Of a DNA stretch of 64,000 bases, positions 50,957-62,600 are shown in pieces; the stretch's first letter is position 1; every line of letters starts with the position of its first letter. This DNA is from a virus. Position numbers and translations under genes: made by a program. Below the pieces are notes generated by a model that was not told the origin of the DNA, ran no database searches, and worked only from the letters and a program-made list of their open reading frames with translations. The DNA lies in IMG/VR virus record IMGVR_UViG_3300034071_000801, positions 47,405 through 111,404 of that record, one strand, 5' to 3'.

Positions 50957-53647
50957 ATGGCCTCATATACTGACAAAATTCCAACATTTAATCCTTATGT
51001 ATCACAATTACCTGTAGAGGCAATGGTGAAAGTTGGTATGCAAAAACAACAACAATATGAACAAGGTGTAGAAAAAATACAAACTACAATTGATAATATT
51101 GCAGGAATGGATGTTGCTAGTGAGTTAGATAAAAAATATCTACAATCTAAACTTAATGCTCTTGGTAACAATCTTAAAAATGTTGCTGCTGGAGATTTTT
51201 CAAATTTCCAATTAGTTAATTCTGTTAATGGAATGACTAATCAAATAGCAAAAGATGAAAATGTAATTAATGCTGTAAGTTCTACTGCTAGAATAAGACA
51301 AGAACAAAAAATATTAAATCAAGCTGAGAAAGAAGGAAAATCATCTGTTCAAAATAGAGCTAAGTTTGAAGAAGGTGTTAGTAAATATATCAATAAAACA
51401 GATATAAAAGAATCATATAATGGTAAATATACTCAGTATACAGATATAGATAAAAAACTTAGAGAAGTAGCTGATAAAATACATGAAGTAGATAACTCTA
51501 TTGAGAATCCATATAAAAGAGACAATGCTGGTAATACACTTTATTTTGATTCAAGAGGTAATGCTTCATTAGATCCTTCAAAAGGTGTTGCTAAAATAGA
51601 TGATGCAATGCTTTCTATAAAAGTTAAAGGTAAGCCTGCAGAGAAAATTTTATCTAACTTCTACAGTTCTTTAAATGAAAATGATAAAGAACAATTAGGT
51701 ATAGATGCTTGGTATCATTATAGAGGAAAAACAGCAGATACATTTAAAACAGATGCTACACAAAATTATAATGATTCAAGAGAGTTGTTATCAAAAAAGG
51801 TTATACAATTAAATTTAGATTTAACTACTAAACCTAATTTAACCACTGCAGATAAAAATAAACTTCAAGCAGATATAAATACTGCTAATAAAATATTAAC
51901 AGATGGTTCTCTTGAAAAAAGTTTAGCCACTGAAATTGAACAAATTGATTCTAATGAAGATATTGAACAATATAAATATAAACTTTATACACAAAAAACT
52001 TTAACTAATTTAGCTAAAGATGTGTCTTGGCAAAGTTATGAGCAGGAGTATAAAACTAATCCGTATTTTCAAGCAGACATGCAGAAAAAACAGTTACAGT
52101 TTTCATATGACAATGCTGCAAGAGATCAAAGAAATCAAGATAGAGCATTCAATTGGGGAGTAACTAAATTTTATGCTGAACAAACATTAGCAGCAGCTAA
52201 ACTTAAAGGAGGACTTGCTACAGGTAATATACCAGTTACAGATCAAGCAATTGCTACAGATATCGATAAGCCAGATGCAGGAAAATTAAATGCAGAGATA
52301 TTAGGTATAGGTGGAGAAAGAACAAAAGGTGGTGTAGTTATAGTACCTGGTCAAATTGATAATCTTACTACTAAATATTTAGATAAGGTGACTAATCCTT
52401 CTTTAGGTACAAACCAACAAAAAGCAACATATCTAGATTACTTAGCAAGAGAGTATGCTCAAGATCCATCTAAGTTAGTTAAGAGTTTAGGTAATCCTAA
52501 TTTAGCTAAATACTTAGAACAAAGAAGAGCACTTGAAATTACATTAGGACAAAAACAATCTTTATATAAAGCTACAAAAGATGCATCAAGTATATTTGAT
52601 AAACAACAACAAGATATACTTAAACAAGAAGGTGGTGTAAATGATTCTAAAGGAAGAACTTTATATACATCAACTGAGTTATATAACTTTTCAAAAAATG
52701 CTGAAACTTTTCTTGTTACAACTGGAGGTGGTGGAGGTGCAACTGGAGGTGGTGGTATAGGTACAACATCACTAGATGTTAATGGATTGATGAAAGCAAC
52801 TAAAGGTACTAAAAATGAACCATTAGCAAGAGCTTATATACACAATTATTTAGGTAAAGACTTAACTTCAACAGAAAAAGTATTACTTAATAGAGCACAT
52901 TTAATCAAACAAAAATATGATCCTCAATTACATAAGATAGAACAAGATAAAAGAAACTTTGAATCAGAGTTTTTAGCTAAGAGAATGCCTGAGAGACAAA
53001 TGCAAGTTGGAACTATTGATTATAAAAACAATAAAGGTGATGAAACTCTTGTTGATCAAATAATTGGAAACAAATTACGTGAATATCAGACCCTTGGACA
53101 AGTAGATGTTCAAAAATGGGGAGATTTTTCACCATCAACATTATCTAAAATTAGAGAAGATAAAAATGCTTCATATACAATAGAGAAAAAATATGATGGG
53201 TCTGCTAATTTGGTTGTAACAAGTGGAGAAGATAAACAAATTATTCCTATTACAGCTCAAGAGTTATCTACATACTCTTCAAAGATTGCACAAAGTAATC
53301 CTTGGAATGATATTAAGTCAGAAGTGTTTGCATCAGCTGCACACACAACTAATTTAATAGGAGGTAATGATAGTTCAGCTGCAACAAATGCACGTTTAAG
53401 TGGATACAATGCTCCTAGTTTAGCGAATACAGCATTAGCCCCTTTAGTTAGATTTGATGTTGAAGGATCTGCTGATAATGATGGTGGACCAAATGATAGT
53501 TACATTCTTAGAATGTACGCACAAAATAATGGAATATGGCAAACTGGATATATTGGAAATGAATTTTCTAGTCTTGCTACTGTTCAGGAACAAATGAAAA
53601 ACATTGGTCCTGGAACTGTTTCTGATTTTTTAAAAACCTATAAATAA
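50957..53647 (+). CDS. Cargo-type virion protein, 896 aa
   Basis: Starts MASYTDKIPTFNPYVSQLPVEAMVKVGMQKQQQYEQGVEKI; almost entirely helical and soluble, with KKYLQSKLNALGNNLKNVAAGDFSNFQLVNS near the N-terminus, a Gly-rich hinge (TTGGGGGATGGGGIGTTS) around 595 and a mixed C-terminal domain. The N-terminal pattern recurs in crAss-like proteins encoded next to the virion RNA polymerase. Probably ejected with the DNA. Driven by its own host-type promoter. Confidence 0.72.
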   Translation: MASYTDKIPTFNPYVSQLPVEAMVKVGMQKQQQYEQGVEKIQTTIDNIAGMDVASELDKKYLQSKLNALGNNLKNVAAGDFSNFQLVNSVNGMTNQIAKDENVINAVSSTARIRQEQKILNQAEKEGKSSVQNRAKFEEGVSKYINKTDIKESYNGKYTQYTDIDKKLREVADKIHEVDNSIENPYKRDNAGNTLYFDSRGNASLDPSKGVAKIDDAMLSIKVKGKPAEKILSNFYSSLNENDKEQLGIDAWYHYRGKTADTFKTDATQNYNDSRELLSKKVIQLNLDLTTKPNLTTADKNKLQADINTANKILTDGSLEKSLATEIEQIDSNEDIEQYKYKLYTQKTLTNLAKDVSWQSYEQEYKTNPYFQADMQKKQLQFSYDNAARDQRNQDRAFNWGVTKFYAEQTLAAAKLKGGLATGNIPVTDQAIATDIDKPDAGKLNAEILGIGGERTKGGVVIVPGQIDNLTTKYLDKVTNPSLGTNQQKATYLDYLAREYAQDPSKLVKSLGNPNLAKYLEQRRALEITLGQKQSLYKATKDASSIFDKQQQDILKQEGGVNDSKGRTLYTSTELYNFSKNAETFLVTTGGGGGATGGGGIGTTSLDVNGLMKATKGTKNEPLARAYIHNYLGKDLTSTEKVLLNRAHLIKQKYDPQLHKIEQDKRNFESEFLAKRMPERQMQVGTIDYKNNKGDETLVDQIIGNKLREYQTLGQVDVQKWGDFSPSTLSKIREDKNASYTIEKKYDGSANLVVTSGEDKQIIPITAQELSTYSSKIAQSNPWNDIKSEVFASAAHTTNLIGGNDSSAATNARLSGYNAPSLANTALAPLVRFDVEGSADNDGGPNDSYILRMYAQNNGIWQTGYIGNEFSSLATVQEQMKNIGPGTVSDFLKTYK

Positions 53648-53656
53648 AATAATAGT

Positions 53657-56600
53657 ATGCCAATTTTTGACAACGAACTTATAGATAATACATCTGATAG
53701 AGAAATTAGATTACCACAAGCACCATTAGGATCTCCTGTTACAAGAGAGATAAATACTGACATGGGAGGAAACTGGGGTAATAGTAATAGAAATAAAGTT
53801 GAAATGGGTTTAAGCCTAGATGAACTTGCTAATGTACAAGCTCCAACTCAAACATCTTTTGATAAACCTTTTAGTTCTGTAAGTGCAAAAACATTATTAG
53901 ATAATAAACGTTATCCTATGTATGAAAGAGATGTAGATCTTGAAAACATATATGGATTACAACAATCATGGTATACTAAATTAGGACATAGTCTTGTTAA
54001 AGCTGGAGTTACAGCTGCTGGTACATTTGCACAATCTCTTACAGATATTCCTAATACAATATCAGCTCTTAAGAATGGTAGTATGGCTGATCTTTCTGGT
54101 AATCCAGATGGATATGAAGGAAGTATAGATAATTGGATTAAGAACTTTGAAGATATTCTTCCTAACTATATGACTAGAGAGGAAAAAGAACATCCTTATT
54201 TAGCTATGATTCCTTTTGCTCCAGGGTCTGCAAACTTTTGGGGAGAATCAGTTATTAAGAATCTTGGATTTACAGCTGGTGCTATTGCAGGAGCAGTGGT
54301 ACAAGATGCTGCAATTGGTGCTGTTACAGAAGGTGTAGGAGCAGTTCCATTACTTGCTAATCAAATAGGTAAAACTGCTTTATGGATTAATAAACTTGCA
54401 GGAGGAACTAATAAAGTTGAATCTGTTTTAGATTTAGCAAGAACATTAGGTAAAACTGAAAAACAACTTTTAAAAATACAACAACTAGGAAACATAGCTC
54501 AATCTCAGAAAGTATTAAATGGTGCACGTTATGGTATCATTAGTTGGGGATCTGCACAAACAGAAGCTGGTGTTGAAGCTAGAGATGGATATAGACATGT
54601 TAAAGAACAATTAATTCAAGAGTATAGAGATAAGAACTTTGGTGAAGAACCTATAGGACAATCTCTTCAAGAAATTGAAGACTATTCTACTAATGCTATG
54701 AATACTAGATTTGGTATTAACATGGCATTGTTAACTGTATCTAATGCTGTACAATTTGATAACTTATTTAAATCTTTTACTACAGCTCAAAAAGGAGTTA
54801 CAGGAAGTCTTACAAGAGGTATAGGTGAATCTGGTAAGGTGGGTCTTAAAGAAGGAAGTATTGATGTATTTGAAAAGAAAGCTGTAACAGGTGCAAAAGA
54901 TAGAGTTTGGGATTTTGTTAAACCTAAACTTCCTAATATATTATCTGAAGGTGTATACGAAGAAGGTGGACAATATGCTGCTGAAAAAGGAACCTATGAT
55001 TATTATACAAGAAAATATAAAAACCTTAACAATCCAGTTAAGAAACAAAACTGGGATGATTTAAATGAAATTGTTAGTTCAACTACTTATGGTTTATCTG
55101 AACAATTTAATAGTACAGAAGGTATTAATAATATGATTGTCGGTGGACTTACTGCTATGTTAATAGGAGGAGGACAATCAATATATGATAGAGCAAAAGG
55201 ACAAGGTCAAGATGCTAGATTAAACTCTTCTGTTAGTATGCTTAACAGATATGGAATGACAGGTATTCTTTCTGATAAGTATGACAATACATTAAACTCT
55301 ATTGGTATAGCAAAAGAAATGAATGCTGCTGCAGAGAGTGGAGATATATTTAGATATAAAAATCTTAAGAATGATATGTTTTTCAATTTTGTACAATCAC
55401 GTATTCCTTCTGGAATGCATGATGTTACAATTGAACAATTAAGTATGTTGAAAGATCTTGATAAAGAAGATTTCCAAAAAACTTTTGGGATGGACTTTAA
55501 TTCATCTAACCAAAAAACTGTAAATGGATATGTAGATTCATTAATTGAAAAAGCTAATGATATTAATAAAACATCAGAAGCTATAAATGCTACATTTAAA
55601 AATCCATTCACTCCTTCTACAGATCCTAAAACTCCTGAAGCAGTATCTGAAAACTTTAATCATGACACTTTTGAAAGTTGGAAAACAGATCTTAACTACT
55701 ACGCATCAATTAAAGATGATGTAAATCATAGACTTGATTCTATACAAGATAAAGTATCACAAATAAATCCTCTTTTAGATAATGATACATTAGCTAGTAT
55801 AACTGATGCAGATTCATTAAAAGAATTATCTAGATCATACGAAGAAAGAGCTAATCAATTAAATAAAACAATAACTGAGTACACTACACCTGCTGATAAA
55901 AAAGCTACTAGAGAACAAGTAAAAGCATTACGTACACAGTCTGAAAAAATTAATCTTGCTTTGAATAGCAAATCTCTTGATTTAAAAACATTCCATTCAT
56001 TACTAAACTTTGAATTAAACAATCAAGATGGTAAGAAAGATGATGTTGTAGGTCTTGAGAATGCTTCAGAGCTGTATGTATATGGAGCTGATATTAATAA
56101 AAACAGTGAACATAAAAAAGCAGCAAGTGTAGCATTTGATAATCTTTCTACAGAAGAAGGATTTGATAAATATTTCAAACAAGCAAAAGATATTGCTGAT
56201 AATCAAGTTGCTGCTGAAGAAGCTGATAAAACTGTCACTGGTCCTACATTTGTTAATAGTGAAAAACAACAAGAGCCATTAGAAGTTAATAGAGAGTATG
56301 AAGTGAAAGCTACAAAGAAAGCTACTATTAATAAAATTGCTGAAGATAGATATGAAGTGGTAGCTCCTGATGGAACTTCTTCTTTCTATAAAACTGAAGA
56401 ACAAGCTAAAGAAGAAGCTAAAGATTTAACTGATGAGAATACTAACTTATCTAAGGTTAAAGTGTTAGCAACAAATGAAGATGGTACAGTTAAAGTGGAA
56501 GATGTTAATGGAGATATATTAAATATTGATCCTTCAAGATTACAAGGATATGCTAAAATAAAAACTCAAGAAGAGAAACTAGGTAAGGATAAAGAAGTGA

Positions 56601-59600
56601 TTGATGCAGAACAAGATAAATTAGAATTGTCTTCTGCAGATGTAGAAACTACTTTTGTTGAACCAGGTGAACATGTTGGTTCAGAAGATAAGAGAAAAGA
56701 TGTTGATATATTATTTCTTGCTACATCTAGTCCTTCTGAAGATACAGCTGGTGAATATGTAAATAACTTACCACATGTAAAAAGATCAAGAAAATTCTTA
56801 AATAATGCTAAGTTTTCTAAGAATAGAGGTGACATGAAAGTTATTATTGTCACTCCTAATAATGCAGAAGAATTAGGACTAGAAGGAATTGTACAGCTTT
56901 CATTTGATAAACAAATAGGAGACACTCTTACTGAAGATGAGACTAATGTTGAGATGGGTTTTATGGCTCAGGTATATATTGTACAAACACCTGAAGGAAA
57001 TTTCTTTGTTGATGAAAATGGTAATAAATTAAGTAAAGTTGGTGAAAAAAATCCTACTATACTAAATCATGTTATCTTTCAAACAATGACTTCTGCTAGT
57101 CTTTATACAGAAGGAGGATATGAGAAAGTTAGAGCTGGTCAAGAAAAAGAAGCTGAAAGAGCTCTTGAAGCTTATAAGATATTTAGAGAAGATGTATTTG
57201 CTCAAAAGGGATACACTCCTTATCCATTTGCTATATCAAGAGGAATACCTAGAAAAAATATAGTTAATGATGTATATGAAGATAATCATATGTCTGATAT
57301 ACTTGGTCCAGATGCAGAAGATATTATTGCTAATCATGATAACTTAATCACTGTAGTTACAACAGGTAAACATGAACACAATGGAGAGCTTTTAACTTTT
57401 GATAAAGGAACAACATTAATTCAATATGGTGATCTTTTAGATTTTGCAAACAATAAAAATGTTACAAACAAACAAGCAAATAATATATTTGCTGTAATAG
57501 ATGCATTAGCAAAAGACTTAATTGAAAAATCTAATAGTGGTAAACCTGTAAAATTAAACTATAACTATTCTAAATTTTTACAAAACGTTTTATATTGGAG
57601 ATCTAAAGCAGATACATCTACACCTAGTCAAATAGGTATAGATACTAATGCAATGGAATTTAGAATTGGTGATAAATCATTTCCACTATCTGCAATTCCT
57701 AATAGTAAAAAAGAAATAATAGATGCTCTACAAGATGCATTCATTACAATCAATAACAAGACATTAGCTGAAGGAACTTCTAAAAAGTTTACAGAATATG
57801 TTGTAGATAAAGATGGTGCTTTAAAACCTATTGTTTGGAAGAATTATCAATCATATTTATTATCTAGTAAAAATCCTGATGGTTCTTCTCGTTCAACAGA
57901 AGATACACCATTGATTACACATACAGCTAAACCAACAGAAAACAATAATGCATATAAACAAAAATATACATTTATAACAGATAAAAATATTCTTCCTTAT
58001 GATAGAGTTCCAGTTAAAGAAGAAACAGAAGAAGAGATCACTGTTGAAGAAGATGATGATATTGTTGGTGAATATAAATTAGATGGAGAAAAAGTTAATA
58101 CATCTAGTATTATAAATGCAGGTCCTATATCATTTACAGGAAAGATAATTAAAGCTAACGGTGAAAGTGTTGTTGAAGTAGAAATACTTGATAATGATAC
58201 TATTAAAAAACTTACTACAGATCGCCCATTAATAAATGCAATTGATGCTAACTTAACTGCTATTGCAAATAATCCAGTCACTGAATCTACTGTACCAGAT
58301 AATATAAAAGCAGCATTAGGTAAAGATCTTTTATTAGATGAAAAAGCAAAACTATTTGCTAATATAAGAGTTAGTAGAGAGATAACAGATTTAGCAAATG
58401 CTCCTAAACAAGAAGCTCCTAAAGCTAAAAAGAAAGAAGCTCCTAAACCTGAAAAAGTTGTTGAAACTGAGAAACAACTTTCTGTAATGAATAATTTAAA
58501 AGATAAATCTGGAGAACTATATATTCAATCAGATACAACAGATTCAATTAGTAATCATTATGAATTTATAATAAAGAATGGTAAAGTAGTAAGTGGTAGA
58601 TATAAAACTTATTTTCAAGGTGAATATAGAGATCGAAAAACTGATGATGATGTAAAAGATTCTGAAACTAAATTAAAAGAGTTATTAGAAAGACCATATA
58701 TATATAATGATTATCTTTCTAAATCTTCTGAGTTTACTGAAGAAGGAACTAATATAAAAACTTCATTAACTGAACTAGCTGCTTTGGGAAAAGCTCCAGT
58801 AGCAGAAGAAGTTTCTGATATAGAAGCTAAGAAAGCTGATATAGAAAAAAGAAGAAATGAGCAATTATCTAAAACATCTATTGCAGATGGAAATGGTTTT
58901 TCATATCCTGAAAGTACTAGAGCAAAAGAAATCAATGCTAAATATGATGCTGAGTTAGCTGCTTTAGAAGGAGCTAAAGAAGAAAAACCATTTAATTCTT
59001 CTTTTAAATTTAAAAGTAAAGAAGGTCCTTCTGAATTTAGAAGAACAGGTAAAGATGGTGGTGAAAGAATGACCAATGCTGAATTAGAGATATTCAAAGA
59101 ATGGCATGCTGAGAATGTTCCATTTATTCCTTTTGAAATATTAGAAAATATTATTGAAAGAGGAGATATAAAAGCATGGGGTGTATTTGAAGATGGTGTA
59201 GCTAAATTTGTTAGAGGTGGTCTTAAAGGAACAGAGTATCATGAAGTGTTTGAAGCTATATGGGCTGACTTCTTAACAGAAGAAGAGAAAAATAACTTAC
59301 TAACTGAATTTAAAAATAAAAAAGGAGAATTCACAGATAGACAATCTGGTAAAAAATATAGTTATTCAGATCCTTACCTATCTGATAAAATCATTAAAGA
59401 AAGAATAGCTGATGACTTTGCTGATTTTAGATTAGGTAAATTACCATCTATATCATTAGGGGAAGCTATACGTAAATTCTTTATGAAGATAGTAGATTTC
59501 TTCAAAGCATTTATTATCAATCCTTCATTGAAAAATGAATTGTTTAATGCAATTGATTCTGGTAAGTTTAAAGAAACAAAATTATCACAGAGAGCTAAAT

Positions 59601-62600
59601 CTATGGCTCCTGAATATAGAGCAATAGAAGGACTTACTGAGCAGCAAACCAATGAGTTTATACAAGACATGGTTGCTAATGTTAAACTTATTATTTTTAG
59701 AGAAGGAAGAAAAGATCTTTTATTTAATCCTGAGAAACTTACAGGACAAGAAGTGTTTACACAAGTTAGAGAAAAATATGAAGATCTTGGGGCAGTTGAA
59801 TCATTAGGTGAAAAAAGATACAATGAACTTGTTAAAAGATCTATTGAATTCTTAAGAACAACAGGTATAACATTCAATGCAGAAGAAGCTGTTTCTATAA
59901 ATAATGAAGATGCTAACAATAGAGAATATACACCAGATCCTTTTTCTGTAGATTGGAAAAAGCATTCTACAGGTGCACTTAAGTTTTTGTTATCTACATT
60001 AACTGAAAGAAAAGCATTGAATCAAACAAATGTAGAAAAAGGTAAAGAGTTAAAACCTGCTGAACAAAATCTTTCAGATATTGGAGGATTAAAACTTTTA
60101 AATTTCAATAGAGTGTTTGCTACATTGTTAGACAGACTTCATAATACAAATGATCCTGCTGAGTTTACTAATAAACTTATACAGCTTGCAAAAGAAGATT
60201 CAAACTATCTTCCTGTATTTGCAGCTTTAGGAGGAAATAGAGAAACGCATACATTTAATTTTGACTTATTTAAAGAGTCAGATTGGAGATTGTTTATTCA
60301 ATTCTTTAATACATTCACAAGACAAAAGCCTGAAGCATTAATTCAATATGTTTCTGAAGAAGGAGATGTATATACAGGAAATGCAAATATATTCACAGTA
60401 GTAAAACAAACTGTTGATTCTTGGGTAGATAACATGAAAGTGTTAGGTAAAGCTACTGGTGGATTAATAAACTATGACAAAGCTAATAAAGTTTATAAAA
60501 TAAATACAGTAGCAATTGCAGGTCTTCCTATTAAGAAATCTAATGATATGTTAGACTTTTTATCTAAGATAGGTATAGAGTTTTCTGCAGGAACTTATGA
60601 AGCATTAAGCGATAGAGAAACTATTATAAAAGGAAAGGTAACAACTGAGAAAAAATTATTTGTTGGTGCTGTTAATTCTATATATACACAATTAGGAAAG
60701 AATAATACATTAATGACATTTGATGCTAAGAGATTAGATATTGGTGGACCATTAAGAGTATTAGCAGGTCTTCATACTAAAGTGAATAATCCTAATCAAG
60801 ATTCTACATATTTTGGTGTAGAAGGACAACGTATTGGTTCATTCTCAGAAAACAATGCTCCTTCTTATTTTGAAAATACATTTAATGAATCTAAGACATT
60901 AGATGAGCTTTTGCAAAAAATGCCTCAATTAAATGATGTGTATTCTAGAGGAAGTGAAATATTAAAACCAGGTGGACTTTTCTTTGATAAATATAGAAAC
61001 AGAATTGCTGAACTTAAAGTGGAATATATTCAAGGAAGCAAGAATGAGAGTACTGGAAAAAATAAATCTACAGCTAAATTAGGACTTGGTGAGAGATTTG
61101 TCCAAGAGATAAATCAAAACATCAATGGTAAATACTATGTTCTTATTCCTGGTGATAGTTCAACAGAATGGATGATGAGCTTAGGTAATGTTATTTCTAT
61201 GGATGATGTTATCTCTGGTGATCATTGGGACAAGGTTCATAACATTTACAGTAATTATTTAATTGATGATATAAAACTAGCATTAGAAGATAGAAAACAA
61301 AATCTATATACAAGAGCTAAGTCTCAAGAACTTAGAATCATGAGAGATATTCTTCCTCAAGATATTGTTGAAGCTATTGAAAAAATGATTAAAGATGAAG
61401 ATTCATTTGATAAAATTGAAAAATACATTGATAAGAATAGAAATAAAATAGATAATGCTGTAACTTATTTCATAGAAGATCTATCAGAAGAAACATTTAA
61501 AACATTAGTTGAGTCTAATCAAATAGCAATGGTTGGAGAAGATGAATACTATCTTACTAAATTTGATACAGAGTTCTTAAAGAAATATAAATTAGATGGT
61601 AAAGTTACACGTGATGAAGCGATGAATCTTATAAACTTTGCTAATATCAACTATGAGATAAACAATCAAGAATACCACAAAGTATTATTTGGAGATCCTT
61701 ATCAGTTTAAAACTGAGAAAGGAAAACTAGATGAAACAAAACGTATTAAATCATTTTTATCTGGTAGAAGAAGAACTTTTGATACTCCTGAATACAATAA
61801 CTTCTTAAAAAGACAATATAACTCTGTAGGAGATATTAAGTTAGATGAGAAAGCTCCTGGTTATCATTCTTACAAATCATACACTAACACTATTACATTT
61901 AGTAATATAGACATTGTTGGTAGTGTTGCTATGATGCCAAATGTTCCAAATGAAATTAAAGAGGTGTATGCTAAAACAGATGAATCAGATGCAATGTCTT
62001 GGTTGATGGATAATACACATAAAGAAATTGCTTTAAAAGAAGGACAGTGGACTTCTCAAGCTGAAGCATTTCATCAATGGCACATGGCTTATACAAGAAG
62101 AGCATATGATGCTAGAGAAGATATTGAATGGACTTATGGTGACAACACTGAATTAAAAGCAAAAGATGCAGCATTATTAAAATTTGATATGCCTAAGCAT
62201 AAACTTGCTGTAAGAAAACCTATTATCTCTGGAAACAAAGCTGATAAAAAAGAAATAGATCTTGTATTAGATAAGACATCTCAAATGCCTTTGTACTATC
62301 ACATGGTAGAAGGAACTAGTTTACAAAAAATGTATGACAATATGTTCAAACAAAATATTGGATATAGTATTGTTGTATCTGGTAGAAAGGTAGGAGCACA
62401 AGATCTTCATAACGTATATGATGCTAATGGTGACTTTAACAATTCTGAATATGGAAAAAACAACATAGTTGAGGTTCCTTGGAAGATATATGGTACACAA
62501 GTAGAAACTATGTCTGAAGGAGAGAAAGTTCAAACAAGAGGCTCTCAGCTTACAAAATTATCTACTGTAGATCTTTATGAGAATGGTGAAGCAATTGGTG

